Shown one piece after another: positions 1 through 8,312 of a DNA stretch of 43,299 nucleotides. Position numbers and translations under genes: made by a program. The DNA is from Caldifarciminota bacterium UBA5631 (lineage in GTDB: Bacteria; Hydrothermota; Hydrothermia; UBA1063), in contig DIJZ01000023.1 in NCBI GenBank assembly GCA_002421425.1, forward strand, positions 28,446 to 71,744, in the 5' to 3' direction. The first letter of the stretch is position 1. Each line of letters starts with the position of its first letter. Below the pieces are notes generated by a model. It made no database searches. It saw only the letters and a program-made list of their open reading frames with translations, and had not been told where the DNA came from.

Positions 1-1013
1 GGTCCCGTTATGGGACGTTTTCCATCGCCGCCTGCGATACTCTTTCTGGCGAAGTCGGAGTTGCTGTAGCTTCAAAGTTCCTCGCAGTGGGTGCCGTTGT
101 TCCTTTTGCTGAGGCAGGTGTAGGGGCTGTTGCTTCTCAGGCTTATGGAAACACGACTTTTGGACCTATTGCCCTCGAATTATTGAAAATAGGGGTTTCT
201 CCGGACAGCATAATAAGATACTTAAGAACTATAGATACCCTCTTTGATAGAAGGCAGGTGGGAATTGTATCAGCAGGTGGAGCTTCAGCCTCCTGGACGG
301 GGAAAGGATGCAATGCCTATGCAGGACACATAAATGGCGTTACTTACGCGATTCAGGGTAATATTCTCGTAGGGGATACGGTGATAAAGGAGATGGAGAG
401 AGTTTTTCTGAGCACACCCGGTGATTTGCCTGAAAGGCTCATCGCCGCTCTTGAGGCAGGAGATAAGGCGGGTGGAGATGCAAGAGGTCGCCAGTCAGCA
501 GCCCTGCTGGTAATGAGGAAGAACGGTGGGTACGGAGGCTACAGTGACAAGTATGTGGATATTAGAGTAGATGACAATCCAGACCCGATCGCCGAGTTGA
601 AACGGATTTACGGTCTCTGGGAGAGATTTTTTCTCATTGATGCCCATGGCAGGATTGGCGATGAATACGTGAAGGAGGGGAAATCAGAACTTGCCAGTTT
701 GGAATACGACAGAGCAATGAAGATTCTTAATGGAGTGATCGCAGAGAACCCTGATGACCCAGACCTTCTAAATGAAGTAGCTTGGTTTATGGTGCTCAGG
801 GACATCAGTCTGAAGCAGGCAAGAGTATTGATTGACAAAGCACTGGAGATCAAACCTGAAGATGCAAATATCCTCGATACTGCGGCTCTTATATATTTCA
901 AACTTGGGTATAAAAAGAAGGCGGTTGAGCTGGAGGAGAAGGCTCTCAAACTTGATCCCGAAAATAAGTACTTTAAAGAAATGCTGGAGAAATTTAAGAA
1001 GGGTAAACTGTAG
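1..1013 (+). CDS. DUF1028 family protein with C-terminal TPRs, 5' truncated
   Basis: The open frame is already running at the left edge: from base 3 it reads through TFSIAACD, GEVGVAVASKF and LAVGAVVPF, the typical DUF1028 N-terminal block, so the real start lies upstream and the ATG at 87 is internal. About 336 residues are visible. The first ~200 form the DUF1028 domain (ASWTGKGCNAYAGH, GDARGRQSAALLV and the YVDIRVDDNPDPIAEL stretch are characteristic), followed by a linker and about three TPR-like helical hairpins to the C-terminus. I recall DUF1028 proteins as having an Ntn-hydrolase-type fold with unproven substrate. The Thr of the TFSI motif is the likely N-terminal nucleophile, probably exposed after removal of a leader that is not visible here. 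The function remains unknown; family assignment is strong. Confidence 0.9.
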   Translation, partial: SRYGTFSIAACDTLSGEVGVAVASKFLAVGAVVPFAEAGVGAVASQAYGNTTFGPIALELLKIGVSPDSIIRYLRTIDTLFDRRQVGIVSAGGASASWTGKGCNAYAGHINGVTYAIQGNILVGDTVIKEMERVFLSTPGDLPERLIAALEAGDKAGGDARGRQSAALLVMRKNGGYGGYSDKYVDIRVDDNPDPIAELKRIYGLWERFFLIDAHGRIGDEYVKEGKSELASLEYDRAMKILNGVIAENPDDPDLLNEVAWFMVLRDISLKQARVLIDKALEIKPEDANILDTAALIYFKLGYKKKAVELEEKALKLDPENKYFKEMLEKFKKGKL

Positions 1014-1014
1014 T

Positions 1015-1043
1015 TTGTAAATTTATTTCAGGAATTTTATAAT
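1015..1043 (+). promoter_or_regulatory. Sigma-70-type promoter of the CBS/permease/lexA unit, leaderless
   Basis: TTGTAA at 1015-1020 and a perfect TATAAT at 1038-1043 are separated by 17 bp. Six bases follow before the ATG at 1050, so the expected +1 is the A of that ATG. No Shine-Dalgarno sequence lies at a normal distance. The start site is inferred, not measured. Confidence 0.75.
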
Positions 1044-1049
1044 TTTCAA

Positions 1050-1514
1050 ATGGCAATGCCTCTGAAAGTCTCCGATTTAATGAGTTATGTTAACCCTGTA
1101 ACCAGTGATACACCTGTAGCGAAGGTTGCAGAGATAATGAAAGAGGAGTTCACTTCAATAGTTCCCGTTGTGGATGAGAGTGGAAGGATAAAAGGCGTAA
1201 TATATGCGGAAGATTTGCTTGCGCCTTTCATACCGGATTTTTTTGACCTGATTGAGGATTTTGACTATGTTACAAGTTTTGGCGCCCTTGATGTGGATGT
1301 GTTTTCTGACTTCACCTACAAACTTTTCCTGGCTGAGGATGTAATGCAGACGAAGTTCCGCTACCTAAAGCCTGAGGATTCGGTGTTGAAGGCAATTTTC
1401 TATATTGTAAAGGAAAGAAGGACCTGTCTCATTGTGGTTGATGAAAAGATGACCTATAAGGGTATTATTACCCGCCTTGCAATACTTAAAAGACTATATG
1501 GAAATGGGAAGTAA
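1050..1514 (+). CDS. CBS-domain pair protein
   Basis: This 154-residue protein contains two CBS motifs. CBS1 spans about residues 6-55 (VSDLMSYVNPVTSDTPV, then IVPVVDESGRIKGVI) and CBS2 about residues 88-150 (AEDVMQTKFRYLKPEDSV, then TCLIVVDEKMTYKGIITR). An acidic, aromatic-rich insert of about 30 residues separates them. CBS pairs (Bateman modules) commonly bind adenine nucleotides and control a partner. The coding end overlaps the start of the following permease, so the most likely role is nucleotide-dependent control of that transporter; this is inference from context. The ATG at 1050 is favoured by the adjacent promoter; the ATG at 1056 is an alternative. Confidence 0.88.
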   Translation: MAMPLKVSDLMSYVNPVTSDTPVAKVAEIMKEEFTSIVPVVDESGRIKGVIYAEDLLAPFIPDFFDLIEDFDYVTSFGALDVDVFSDFTYKLFLAEDVMQTKFRYLKPEDSVLKAIFYIVKERRTCLIVVDEKMTYKGIITRLAILKRLYGNGK

Positions 1515-2784
1515 TGTACAGCTTCTGATCGGGATTTTCGTTGTTGCCTTTCTTCTGATTGCCTTTGAAAAATGGCACAGAACCACAGTAAGTTTTTTCA
1601 GTGCTATTCTTGTAATTGTCCTTGGCTTTCTTACGCCTGAGGAAGCCTGGAATTTTATTGATTTTAACACCCTCGGTCTTTTGCTTGGAATGATGATCAT
1701 TGTTGCGTTTTTTAGGAGAACGGGTTTCTTTGAATTTGTTGCTATAAAAGCTATTAGGATTTCTAAAGGAAACTTTTTTGCACTATTTTTCTTCTTTTTT
1801 ATGCTTACAGGATTTGTCTCTGCGTTTCTGGACAATGTAACAACAGTGTTGATATTTTCTCCAATAATAATCCTCGTGGCCAGAATGACAGGGATTTCGC
1901 CTTTTCCTTTTCTCGTGGGAGAAATTATTGCTTCAAACCTTGGAGGAACAGCTACCCTTATTGGTGATCCGCCAAATATTATCATTGGCAGTGCCGCGAA
2001 TCTTTCTTTCAATGATTTTGTTGTAAACCTAACACTTCCAGTACTGCTGGTAATGGTGATTACAGTATACTTTCTGAAGTTTTTGTTTAAGAACAAATAT
2101 AAGATTGATGGGAAATTTGACCTTTCTACTGTAAAGATTGACGAGCGAGGTGCCATAAAGGACCGTGTGCTTCTTTTCAAGACCCTCGGAGTGTTCTTCT
2201 TTGTTATTGTTGGTTTTATTTTGCATGACAGACTGCACCTTTTGCCTTCCATTGTGGCTTTAACTGGTGCAGTCCTTCTTCTATTTGTAACCAACTATGA
2301 CCCTGAAAAGCTTTTACATGAGGTGGAGTGGACGACTCTATTTTTCTTTGGGGGTCTTTTTGTTCTAGTGGGTGCTCTTGAAAAATTTCACGTTATTGAA
2401 AATCTCGCAAACCTGTTGCTACGGTTTTCAAGGGGTGAGCTGGGGTTAATACTGGTAGTTAGCTTATTATCCTTCGTATTTACTGTCATAATGGGTGCAA
2501 TTCCTTTTGTTGTAACAATGGTACCTATCCTGCAATCAATTATTACAAAAACTCCTGGAATCCATGCAAACGCCCTTTGGTGGACACTTTCTCTTTCTGC
2601 CTGTTTTATGGGAAATGCGACCCTCATAGCTGCAGCTGCGAACCTTGTCGTAGCGGGTATCTCAGAAAAGACTCAGGATAAAATTACTTTTAAGAATTAC
2701 CTAAAATACGGACTCCTGTCGTCCATAGTTAGTTTTTTGATTGCACTGCTTTATATTATCATCAGATATTACGTTATCAAGTGA
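1498..2784 (+). CDS. ArsB/NhaD-type (ion transporter superfamily) permease
   Basis: A highly hydrophobic protein of 428 residues with roughly eleven membrane helices. It carries the ion-transporter superfamily signatures: a first half with SAFLDNVTTVLIFSPI and GGTATLIGDPPNIIIG, and a second-half counterpart around AIPFVVTMVPIL and GNATLIAAAANLVVAG. The family includes ArsB arsenite exporters, NhaD sodium/proton antiporters and SLC13-like carboxylate carriers. The DNVTT and GDPPN motifs favour the ArsB/NhaD/YbiR branch, but the substrate cannot be read from sequence and no arsenic genes are nearby. The start is uncertain: ATGs at 1477, 1498 and 1504 are in frame. I chose 1498, which overlaps the CBS gene by 17 nt and implies translational coupling. 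Confidence 0.87.
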   Translation: MEMGSNVQLLIGIFVVAFLLIAFEKWHRTTVSFFSAILVIVLGFLTPEEAWNFIDFNTLGLLLGMMIIVAFFRRTGFFEFVAIKAIRISKGNFFALFFFFFMLTGFVSAFLDNVTTVLIFSPIIILVARMTGISPFPFLVGEIIASNLGGTATLIGDPPNIIIGSAANLSFNDFVVNLTLPVLLVMVITVYFLKFLFKNKYKIDGKFDLSTVKIDERGAIKDRVLLFKTLGVFFFVIVGFILHDRLHLLPSIVALTGAVLLLFVTNYDPEKLLHEVEWTTLFFFGGLFVLVGALEKFHVIENLANLLLRFSRGELGLILVVSLLSFVFTVIMGAIPFVVTMVPILQSIITKTPGIHANALWWTLSLSACFMGNATLIAAAANLVVAGISEKTQDKITFKNYLKYGLLSSIVSFLIALLYIIIRYYVIK

Positions 2785-2791
2785 GGTTTTG

Positions 2792-3409
2792 GTGATTTTA
2801 ACTACAAAGCAAAAGAATGTTCTTGAGTTTATTCAGAACTTTATCCTTACCAGGGGATATCCTCCCACAATAAGAGAAATTGCGGAGGGCCTTGGATTGG
2901 GTTTAAATAATATATACAGTGTCCAGCGCCACCTTAAGGTTTTAGAAGAAAAAGGGTTTATAAAAAGGAATCATAAGAAGCCCCGAGGAATAGAACTCCT
3001 GCATTTCAAGCTTTCGAACGCAGTAATGGTGCCTCTGGTTGGGAAAGTCTCTGCTGGCTTTCCAATTCCTGCTATTGAGGAGGTCGAGGGAAACATTGTT
3101 CTTGATGCGATCTTCATTAGAGATACGAAGAATACTATTGCCTTGAGAATTAAAGGTGATAGTATGATTGGTGCGGGGATTCTTGATAAGGATATAGTGA
3201 TTGTGAGGCTGGGTGCAGAGGTCAGGGATGGTGACCTTGTGGTGGCCTTTGTCGATAACGAAGTCACCTGCAAAAGGTTGCAAACAGACAGGGAATACGT
3301 ATACCTCGTTCCTGAAAACCCTGATTACAAACAGTTTGTCCTCCGAAGGGAAGAGGCAAGGCTTTATATTCTGGGGAAAGTAGTCGGATTATTCAGGAGA
3401 CTTGATTGA
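2792..3409 (+). CDS. lexA: LexA-family repressor (self-cleaving)
   Basis: This 205-residue protein has an N-terminal winged helix-turn-helix (TKQKNVLEFI, RGYPPTIREIAEGLGL) and a C-terminal S24 peptidase domain. The autocleavage Ala-Gly bond is present in VSAGFPIPA (about A88-G89), the nucleophile Ser in KGDSMIG (about S124) and the general-base Lys in EVTCKRL (about K161). It is therefore expected to dimerise, bind operators and self-cleave when RecA is activated. GTG at 2792 is chosen as start: GAGG at 2783-2786 is 5 nt upstream, and the protein then begins in the usual LexA position just before the TKRQ-like segment. The longer frame from 2741 would lie inside the permease gene. The nucleotide sequence shows no obvious self-operator, and the gene appears to be read from the CBS promoter. 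Confidence 0.93.
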   Translation: MILTTKQKNVLEFIQNFILTRGYPPTIREIAEGLGLGLNNIYSVQRHLKVLEEKGFIKRNHKKPRGIELLHFKLSNAVMVPLVGKVSAGFPIPAIEEVEGNIVLDAIFIRDTKNTIALRIKGDSMIGAGILDKDIVIVRLGAEVRDGDLVVAFVDNEVTCKRLQTDREYVYLVPENPDYKQFVLRREEARLYILGKVVGLFRRLD

Positions 3410-3410
3410 T

Positions 3411-3914
3411 ATGCCCGACCTACTTCAGATCGTCAACGATTATTTTGTCGAGCAGATAGAGAAAAGCAGGGAAAGTAGAATTGTAGTTAAGATTCCCGCA
3501 GACCTTGTAAAGCACATTATCAAGTTCTATCTTTCGCCATACCTTAATGACCTTGAGGTTCTTTTTGAAAATGGCGCCGTAAAGGCAAAGGGAGTCAATG
3601 TCTTTCCCATTCAAATAAAGGTTAGTGTAGAATCCATTGATTGGAAGGACGAAGAAAAGCTGATAAAGCTCTTCATTGATACAAATGAAATGGTTCTGCG
3701 TTTCATTGAGGTCCCTTTGAGTTCTCTGGAGCAGAGACTCAGAGGAATTGTGGCAAGGAAAGGTAATTACTTTGTCTTTGACGTGGAGAAAGTGTTCAGG
3801 TTAAACCCAAAGTGGCACAGCATCACTTTTGCCCTCAGGAACAAGGTTAGGCTCTCTGAAATAAACCTTGAGCTCGATGCTGTGGAACTTATTTTTGAAA
3901 TAATTAAGCCTTAA
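3411..3914 (+). CDS. Hypothetical protein, mixed alpha/beta, cotranscribed with lexA
   Basis: I do not recognise this 167-residue protein. It begins with an amphipathic helix (LLQIVNDYFVEQIEKSRES) followed by alternating short strands and charged segments. It has no signal peptide, membrane helix or cysteine cluster. The pattern of an N-terminal helix followed by beta-rich sequence is loosely reminiscent of small lipid-binding-like domains, but I cannot support a family. The ATG at 3411 is 1 nt after the lexA stop, with CAGGAGA at 3394-3400 serving as ribosome binding site; the TTG at 3402 is too close to it. Its 3' end overlaps the end of the opposing dehydrogenase gene by 11 nt. Confidence 0.75.
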   Translation: MPDLLQIVNDYFVEQIEKSRESRIVVKIPADLVKHIIKFYLSPYLNDLEVLFENGAVKAKGVNVFPIQIKVSVESIDWKDEEKLIKLFIDTNEMVLRFIEVPLSSLEQRLRGIVARKGNYFVFDVEKVFRLNPKWHSITFALRNKVRLSEINLELDAVELIFEIIKP

Positions 3915-5220
3915 TAATATTTGATTCCCTGAGCCCCTTTATCTTGAAAGCGTTTCTTGTGTCCAGGATTAGAGTGGCGTGTTTTCTGATAAATTCGTAA
4001 TCATAGGAAGAATGATTTGTAACCACTATTATAAGGTCATATTTTTTGAGGTTTTCAGGTGTAAGTTCCACTGATTTCAGGGGTATCTGATATTTTCTGA
4101 CGGGTACTAGTTCAGGGAAAAACGGGTCATTATAATCTACTTTAGCCCCTTCATCTATAAGGATTTTGATAATTTTCAGGGCGGGGCTTTCTCTCATATC
4201 ATCAATGTCGGGTTTGTAGGAAACTCCCAGAATAAGAATTTTGGAATCTTTAATGCTCCTCCCCTGAGAATTCAGCACTCTAATAGCCTTGTCTACCACG
4301 TAGTACGGCATCATAGTGTTTACTTCGCCAGCCAGCTCAATGAATCTTGTGGTCATATCATATTCTTTGGCTTTCCACGTAAGGTAGAATGGATCGATGG
4401 GAATACAGTGTCCTCCAAGTCCAGGGCCAGGGTAGAAAGGGTGATATCCAAAGGGTTTTGTTTTCGCAGCTTCAATTACTTCCCATATATCAATGTCCAT
4501 TCTTTCAAAAATCATTTTCAGCTCGTTAACAAGAGCTATGTTTACGGCGCGATAAATGTTTTCAAGAAGCTTAACTGCTTCCGCAACTCGGGTAGAGGTC
4601 ACCGGTACAGTTTTTGTTACAATCTGGTCATAAAGAGTTTTCACAATCTCAAGGCATTGAGGGGTAATCCCACTCACGACCTTTGGAATTGTAGCTGTTG
4701 TGTACTCCCTATTCCCTGGGTCCTCCCGCTCCGGGGAGAAGCCAAGATAAAAGTCAACTCCCACTTTGAGTCCAGATTTTTCCAAAATGGGGAGCACTTC
4801 TTCATCTGTGGTTCCGGGATACGTTGTGCTTTCAAAGATTACAACGTGTTGTTTTCGCAGGTTTTTTGAAATCGTTTCGGCGGTGTTAAGGACATAAGAC
4901 AGGTCCGGCTCCATATGTTCCCCAAGGGGGGTTGGAACGCATACAACAATTGCGTCAACTTCTTTTAGCCTCGTAAAATCTGTTGTAGCCTGAAAATGTT
5001 TTTGAAGGACAGAGCTGCGTATGAACTCACTGTTTATATGTTTAATGTAACTCTCACCCTTCATTAGCATTTCGACTTTCTGTGAGTCGATGTCAAAACC
5101 GAGTACTTGAAAGCCATTTTTTAGAAATTCTCTTACGAGGGGCAATCCCACATAACCGAGGCCTATAACGCCAATTTTAGCTTCCCTGTTAAGAATCTTC
5201 TCTTTTAAACCGTGGAGCAT
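3904..5220 (-). CDS. Nucleotide-sugar (UDP-HexNAc-type) 6-dehydrogenase
   Basis: A full-length 438-residue enzyme of the UDP-glucose/GDP-mannose dehydrogenase family, which oxidises the C6 hydroxyl of a nucleotide sugar to a uronate in two NAD+-dependent steps. The N-terminal Rossmann motif is IGVIGLGYVGLPL. The catalytic cysteine sits in GGHCIPIDPFY (about residue 271), and the C-terminal domain has ILILGVSYKPDIDDMRESPA. FSPEREDPGN and the GGHCIPIDP form resemble the WbpA/TuaD-like UDP-N-acetylhexosamine dehydrogenases more than plain UDP-glucose dehydrogenase; exact substrate is inferred. It is last in a three-gene unit with a chain-length/kinase protein and an export protein, 10 nt after the previous stop, with AAAGGAGG upstream of the start. 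It should feed uronic acid sugars into an exopolysaccharide or capsule. Confidence 0.92.
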   Translation of the reverse strand: MLHGLKEKILNREAKIGVIGLGYVGLPLVREFLKNGFQVLGFDIDSQKVEMLMKGESYIKHINSEFIRSSVLQKHFQATTDFTRLKEVDAIVVCVPTPLGEHMEPDLSYVLNTAETISKNLRKQHVVIFESTTYPGTTDEEVLPILEKSGLKVGVDFYLGFSPEREDPGNREYTTATIPKVVSGITPQCLEIVKTLYDQIVTKTVPVTSTRVAEAVKLLENIYRAVNIALVNELKMIFERMDIDIWEVIEAAKTKPFGYHPFYPGPGLGGHCIPIDPFYLTWKAKEYDMTTRFIELAGEVNTMMPYYVVDKAIRVLNSQGRSIKDSKILILGVSYKPDIDDMRESPALKIIKILIDEGAKVDYNDPFFPELVPVRKYQIPLKSVELTPENLKKYDLIIVVTNHSSYDYEFIRKHATLILDTRNAFKIKGLRESNIIKA

Positions 5221-5230
5221 TTCTCCTCCT

Positions 5231-5806
5231 TTATCTATTAATTACGTCGCGGTATACACTCCAGAGAATCCCGGTAGTGGCTGCAAATTTGTAAATATCT
5301 TCAAGACTTACTACAAATTTTCTTGGTACTTCTATTACTGTCCCCGAAGTTATATTAAGGTCTTTGATGCTAATGTCGTCTTTCACGCCTTTTCTGAAGC
5401 TGATTCTCTGATGCGTCTTAGCAGAATATATCCGTATAGAGCCAAGGGCAGCATCAGGTAAAGGTCCACCGCTAATGGCTAAGACGTCCCCGAGACCTGC
5501 ATAGGGGGGTAAGTAATAGATTCCAGGCTTTGAGACTCTTCCAATTATAGAAACTCTGTAAAGGACAAAGACCGCAATATCTGGTTCCTTGAGGTATCTT
5601 TGATATGTTTCAACAAAGAATTCCCTTAAATTTTCTTCTGTAATTTCTGAAACATTTGTTCTACCAATGTAGGGCAGTTCTGCAGTGGTATCGGCCAGTA
5701 CTATAAGGGTGTCATTCAATTCTCTGTAATTTGTAGATCTTATAACCACGGCGTCCCCTGGAACTAGCGTATAAAACAAAAGAGAAAGTAAAGTACCAAA
5801 TAACAT
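5231..5806 (-). CDS. Small Wza-like polysaccharide export protein (SLBB)
   Basis: This 191-residue protein starts with a hydrophobic export signal (about residues 1-15) and runs straight into LVPGDAVVI, the beginning of a polysaccharide-export domain. A single SLBB-like segment follows (VSIIGRVSKPGIYYLPPYAG, LGDVLAISGG), and an aromatic C-terminal helix ends the chain. It is much shorter than E. coli Wza (about 380 residues), keeping one export domain and one SLBB repeat. There is no lipobox cysteine. The role is inferred as the outer or periplasmic portion of a polysaccharide channel working with the Wzc-like kinase whose stop lies 11 nt upstream. AAGGAGG precedes the ATG. Confidence 0.85.
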   Translation of the reverse strand: MLFGTLLSLLFYTLVPGDAVVIRSTNYRELNDTLIVLADTTAELPYIGRTNVSEITEENLREFFVETYQRYLKEPDIAVFVLYRVSIIGRVSKPGIYYLPPYAGLGDVLAISGGPLPDAALGSIRIYSAKTHQRISFRKGVKDDISIKDLNITSGTVIEVPRKFVVSLEDIYKFAATTGILWSVYRDVINR

Positions 5807-5816
5807 TTCTGCCTCC

Positions 5817-8192
5817 TTACTTTATTCCAAGCTTTCTCAGGATTACATTAAATTTCCCGTTCTCTTCTGGTTCATGCTGATACTTGTAGTATCTGTAGAA
5901 ACCTTCACTTCTCTGGTAGAAATTAATTACAGTTCCGAGAAAATTGGTGGTTTCCGGAAGAGAGGTGGAAATCTCATGGAGAAGCCTCTTCGAGGTATAA
6001 TCTGCCCTTGCAACCAATATAAGGTTACCAGCGAAGTTTGCAAGGGTATTTACTTCTGCAACGGGCAGCAGCGGAGGGGTATCGAGGATTACGACATCAA
6101 AGGTTTCCAGGAGCAGCTCTCTGATTTTTCTGAGATCGAAGGCGTCAAGAACTTTTAATACATTAAGGGAGTTTCCACCGGTAGGAAGGACAAAGAGGTT
6201 GGAGAACTCTGAAGCCTGTGGCTTTAAGATGTTCTTTGTAATCAGATCAGTAAATCCAATTTGGTTTTGTATTTTAAAGATTTTGTGTAGCATTGGTTTT
6301 CTCAAATCGCCGTCGATGACGAGGGTCTTGAACCCTGCAAGGGTGTATGCGAGGGCAAGGTTTGCAACGACCGTTGACTTCCCTTCGTTTTCCAGAACAC
6401 TTGTTACGGCAATTATTTTAGGATTTCTGTTATTTAAAATTTCAATATTAAATCTCAGTTTCTTAAAGGCTTCAGATTCCGGGCTTAATGGGTTTTTGTC
6501 CACAACCAGGGGATCTTCACTGGCTTTCTTTGCATTGAAGAAGATTGGAATTTTTCCGATGCACGGTTTACCTGTAATGGTTTCCACTTCGTATGCAAAT
6601 TTCACTGTATCATCAAGATAATAAAGAGTCAGTGAAACAAATAAGCCGATTATTACCCCAAGGATGATGCTAATGAATATTGTTTGTATCCGCTTTGGTG
6701 AAATAGGCGAGGTTGGTACCATTGCATAATCTACTATCCTGACATCAGAGATTTTGGATGCCTCTTCAATCTTTGTTTGTTCCAATCTTTCCAATAGCAG
6801 ATTGTAAATTCCTGAAAGAGCTTGTATTTTACGTCTAATTTTCGAGTAGATCAGTGCATTTGTGGGTAGAGTAGAGATTTTGTTTTCGTAAGTTTTTAAA
6901 GCGGAGTCAATGGCGGTAAGCCTTGTGGAAAGAGTAAATTCGTTTACCTGATTTGCTATTAATTTTTGCGCCAGTTGCTGGAACACAGGATCTGAGGTAG
7001 AAACGGTTTGAAGTGCTCCTGCTTCTTGCGTTTTTATCAACGATTTTTTGATTTCATCAATTTGCGATTCAAGAGCCATAATTTCTGGATTTTCCTCACT
7101 GTACTTCAGGCTCAAGGAGGCCTTTTTCAGTTCGAGGTCATACAACCTGTTAAGGAGTGCAACAAATTTCGGATCTCCACTGGTTTCAAGATTTGAAGCA
7201 ATTTGAGAGTATTCTTTGAAATAGCCTCTTCCTTCCATTTGTTGTTTAAGGGTTAGTATTTCATTTTGGGCTTTGTCTCTTTCAATAGAGGTCTTGACCT
7301 TCTCAAATTCAAGGTCATTCATTTTGGAGAAAATGTCCTTCATGCTTTCTGAGAAATTTTCCAGTGCAAAAAAGTTGTAGGTTCCCAGTTTGTCTTTTAC
7401 CTTTGCCAGCTCAGTCTCATATTCTGAAAGTTCACTTTCCACCTTTTTGACCTGTTCTTCAAGAAATAATCTCAAAGAGCTTGCCTGAAATCTTACGTCT
7501 TCCAGAGTGAACTCATAATAGCCGTTTGCTACCTCTTCTGCGATCCTCTTGGCAAGGACCGGGTCTCCAGCCCTTGCTTTTATAACAGCTATAAAAGATT
7601 TTCCTTCCTGGTTTACCTTAATGTTTTTTGAAAGGGATCGAACAGCCGCATTTTCGTCTCTAATCTGGAACTTAAGAGCTTTATCTTGAATTTCCTTTAG
7701 AGGGGGTAAAATTAAAATATCAAGATATTTCGATTCCGTGAGAACCCCGTATGTTCCTTCAATGTTAATATTACCTTCTTTGCTTTTTATTCGGAATCCA
7801 TCGCTTTTGAGTTCCAAAATGTACGTACCTTTGGGCATTGAATCATGAATTTTTAGATACTGAATTTTGACAATTTGATTGAATTTTTTATTCAAGGGTT
7901 GAAATTGAAGATTCAGTTCATCCACTACTCGCTTTAGAATACTTTTTGATTTAATTAGTTCAAGCTGAGTAGGGACATCATTCCAAGGGGTAGTAGCGCC
8001 AGCAAGGACAAATTCTGTTACTGAAGATGCACCAGATAGCCTTATGCGAATCTCGGATTCGAAAATGGGTTTTTTCAATGTTACGTAGATGATACTTCCT
8101 ATGAGAAGAGCCAAAAGGACTGCGAGTCCAAATTTGCCTTTTCTCAACAATGCTTCTTTTAGGTCTTGGAATGTAAACTCATCGTTGTTCAT
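5817..8192 (-). CDS. Wzc-like polysaccharide co-polymerase fused to tyrosine autokinase
   Basis: A 791-residue inner-membrane protein. The N-terminus has a Wzz chain-length domain with a first membrane helix near residues 19-37. Long periplasmic coiled-coil segments follow (residues ~220-470), with the second helix near ~505-530. The C-terminal third is a bacterial tyrosine kinase: modified Walker A ENEGKST (about residue 600), Walker A' LVIDGDLRKP and Walker B VVILDTPPLLPVAE. A C-terminal tyrosine cluster YRYYKYQ lies near residue 767 and is expected to be autophosphorylated in trans. The family controls polymer length and export of capsule or exopolysaccharide. It is the first gene of a three-gene unit. 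The ATG is set by a leaderless promoter; no Shine-Dalgarno sequence is present. Confidence 0.94.
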   Translation of the reverse strand: MNNDEFTFQDLKEALLRKGKFGLAVLLALLIGSIIYVTLKKPIFESEIRIRLSGASSVTEFVLAGATTPWNDVPTQLELIKSKSILKRVVDELNLQFQPLNKKFNQIVKIQYLKIHDSMPKGTYILELKSDGFRIKSKEGNINIEGTYGVLTESKYLDILILPPLKEIQDKALKFQIRDENAAVRSLSKNIKVNQEGKSFIAVIKARAGDPVLAKRIAEEVANGYYEFTLEDVRFQASSLRLFLEEQVKKVESELSEYETELAKVKDKLGTYNFFALENFSESMKDIFSKMNDLEFEKVKTSIERDKAQNEILTLKQQMEGRGYFKEYSQIASNLETSGDPKFVALLNRLYDLELKKASLSLKYSEENPEIMALESQIDEIKKSLIKTQEAGALQTVSTSDPVFQQLAQKLIANQVNEFTLSTRLTAIDSALKTYENKISTLPTNALIYSKIRRKIQALSGIYNLLLERLEQTKIEEASKISDVRIVDYAMVPTSPISPKRIQTIFISIILGVIIGLFVSLTLYYLDDTVKFAYEVETITGKPCIGKIPIFFNAKKASEDPLVVDKNPLSPESEAFKKLRFNIEILNNRNPKIIAVTSVLENEGKSTVVANLALAYTLAGFKTLVIDGDLRKPMLHKIFKIQNQIGFTDLITKNILKPQASEFSNLFVLPTGGNSLNVLKVLDAFDLRKIRELLLETFDVVILDTPPLLPVAEVNTLANFAGNLILVARADYTSKRLLHEISTSLPETTNFLGTVINFYQRSEGFYRYYKYQHEPEENGKFNVILRKLGIK

Positions 8193-8199
8193 GGGAGGA

Positions 8200-8228
8200 A
8201 TTATAATATTATGTATTCAGATGTTCAA
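8200..8228 (-). promoter_or_regulatory. Promoter of the exopolysaccharide unit, leaderless
   Basis: On the minus strand TTGAAC (8228-8223) and TATAAT (8205-8200) are 17 bp apart. Seven bases separate the -10 from the ATG at 8192, so +1 should fall on or next to that A. The apparent GAGG on the plus strand is a CCTCC on this strand and cannot serve as a ribosome site. Confidence 0.75.
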
Positions 8229-8276
8229 ATGCTTCTAAGCTTTCCAAATGCCGGAGCTTCCAATTGCATTCCTGTC

Positions 8277-8305
8277 TTGAAATATTTTCTGTAAAGTATT
8301 AAATT
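8277..8305 (+). promoter_or_regulatory. Promoter of polX, leaderless
   Basis: TTGAAA at 8277-8282 and TAAATT at 8300-8305 are 17 bp apart, and seven bases remain before the ATG at 8313. TATACT at 8306-8311 is a better -10 on its own, but it has no -35 at proper spacing and would place +1 inside the gene. No Shine-Dalgarno sequence is present. Confidence 0.6.
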
Positions 8306-8312
8306 TATACTT

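Noticed and set aside
1494..2294. Long open frame of 266 codons on the minus strand opposite the permease gene
   Set aside because: It mirrors a hydrophobic gene in another frame, gives a basic, Arg/Thr/Ile-rich sequence without motifs, and has no promoter or ribosome site.
8193..8198. GGGAGG on the plus strand before polX as a ribosome site
   Set aside because: It is more than 100 nt from the polX start and belongs to the region just upstream of the opposite gene, where it reads CCTCCC.
8306..8311. TATACT as the -10 of polX
   Set aside because: No -35 at 16-18 bp and +1 would fall inside the coding region; TAAATT at 8300-8305 fits TTGAAA with 17 bp.
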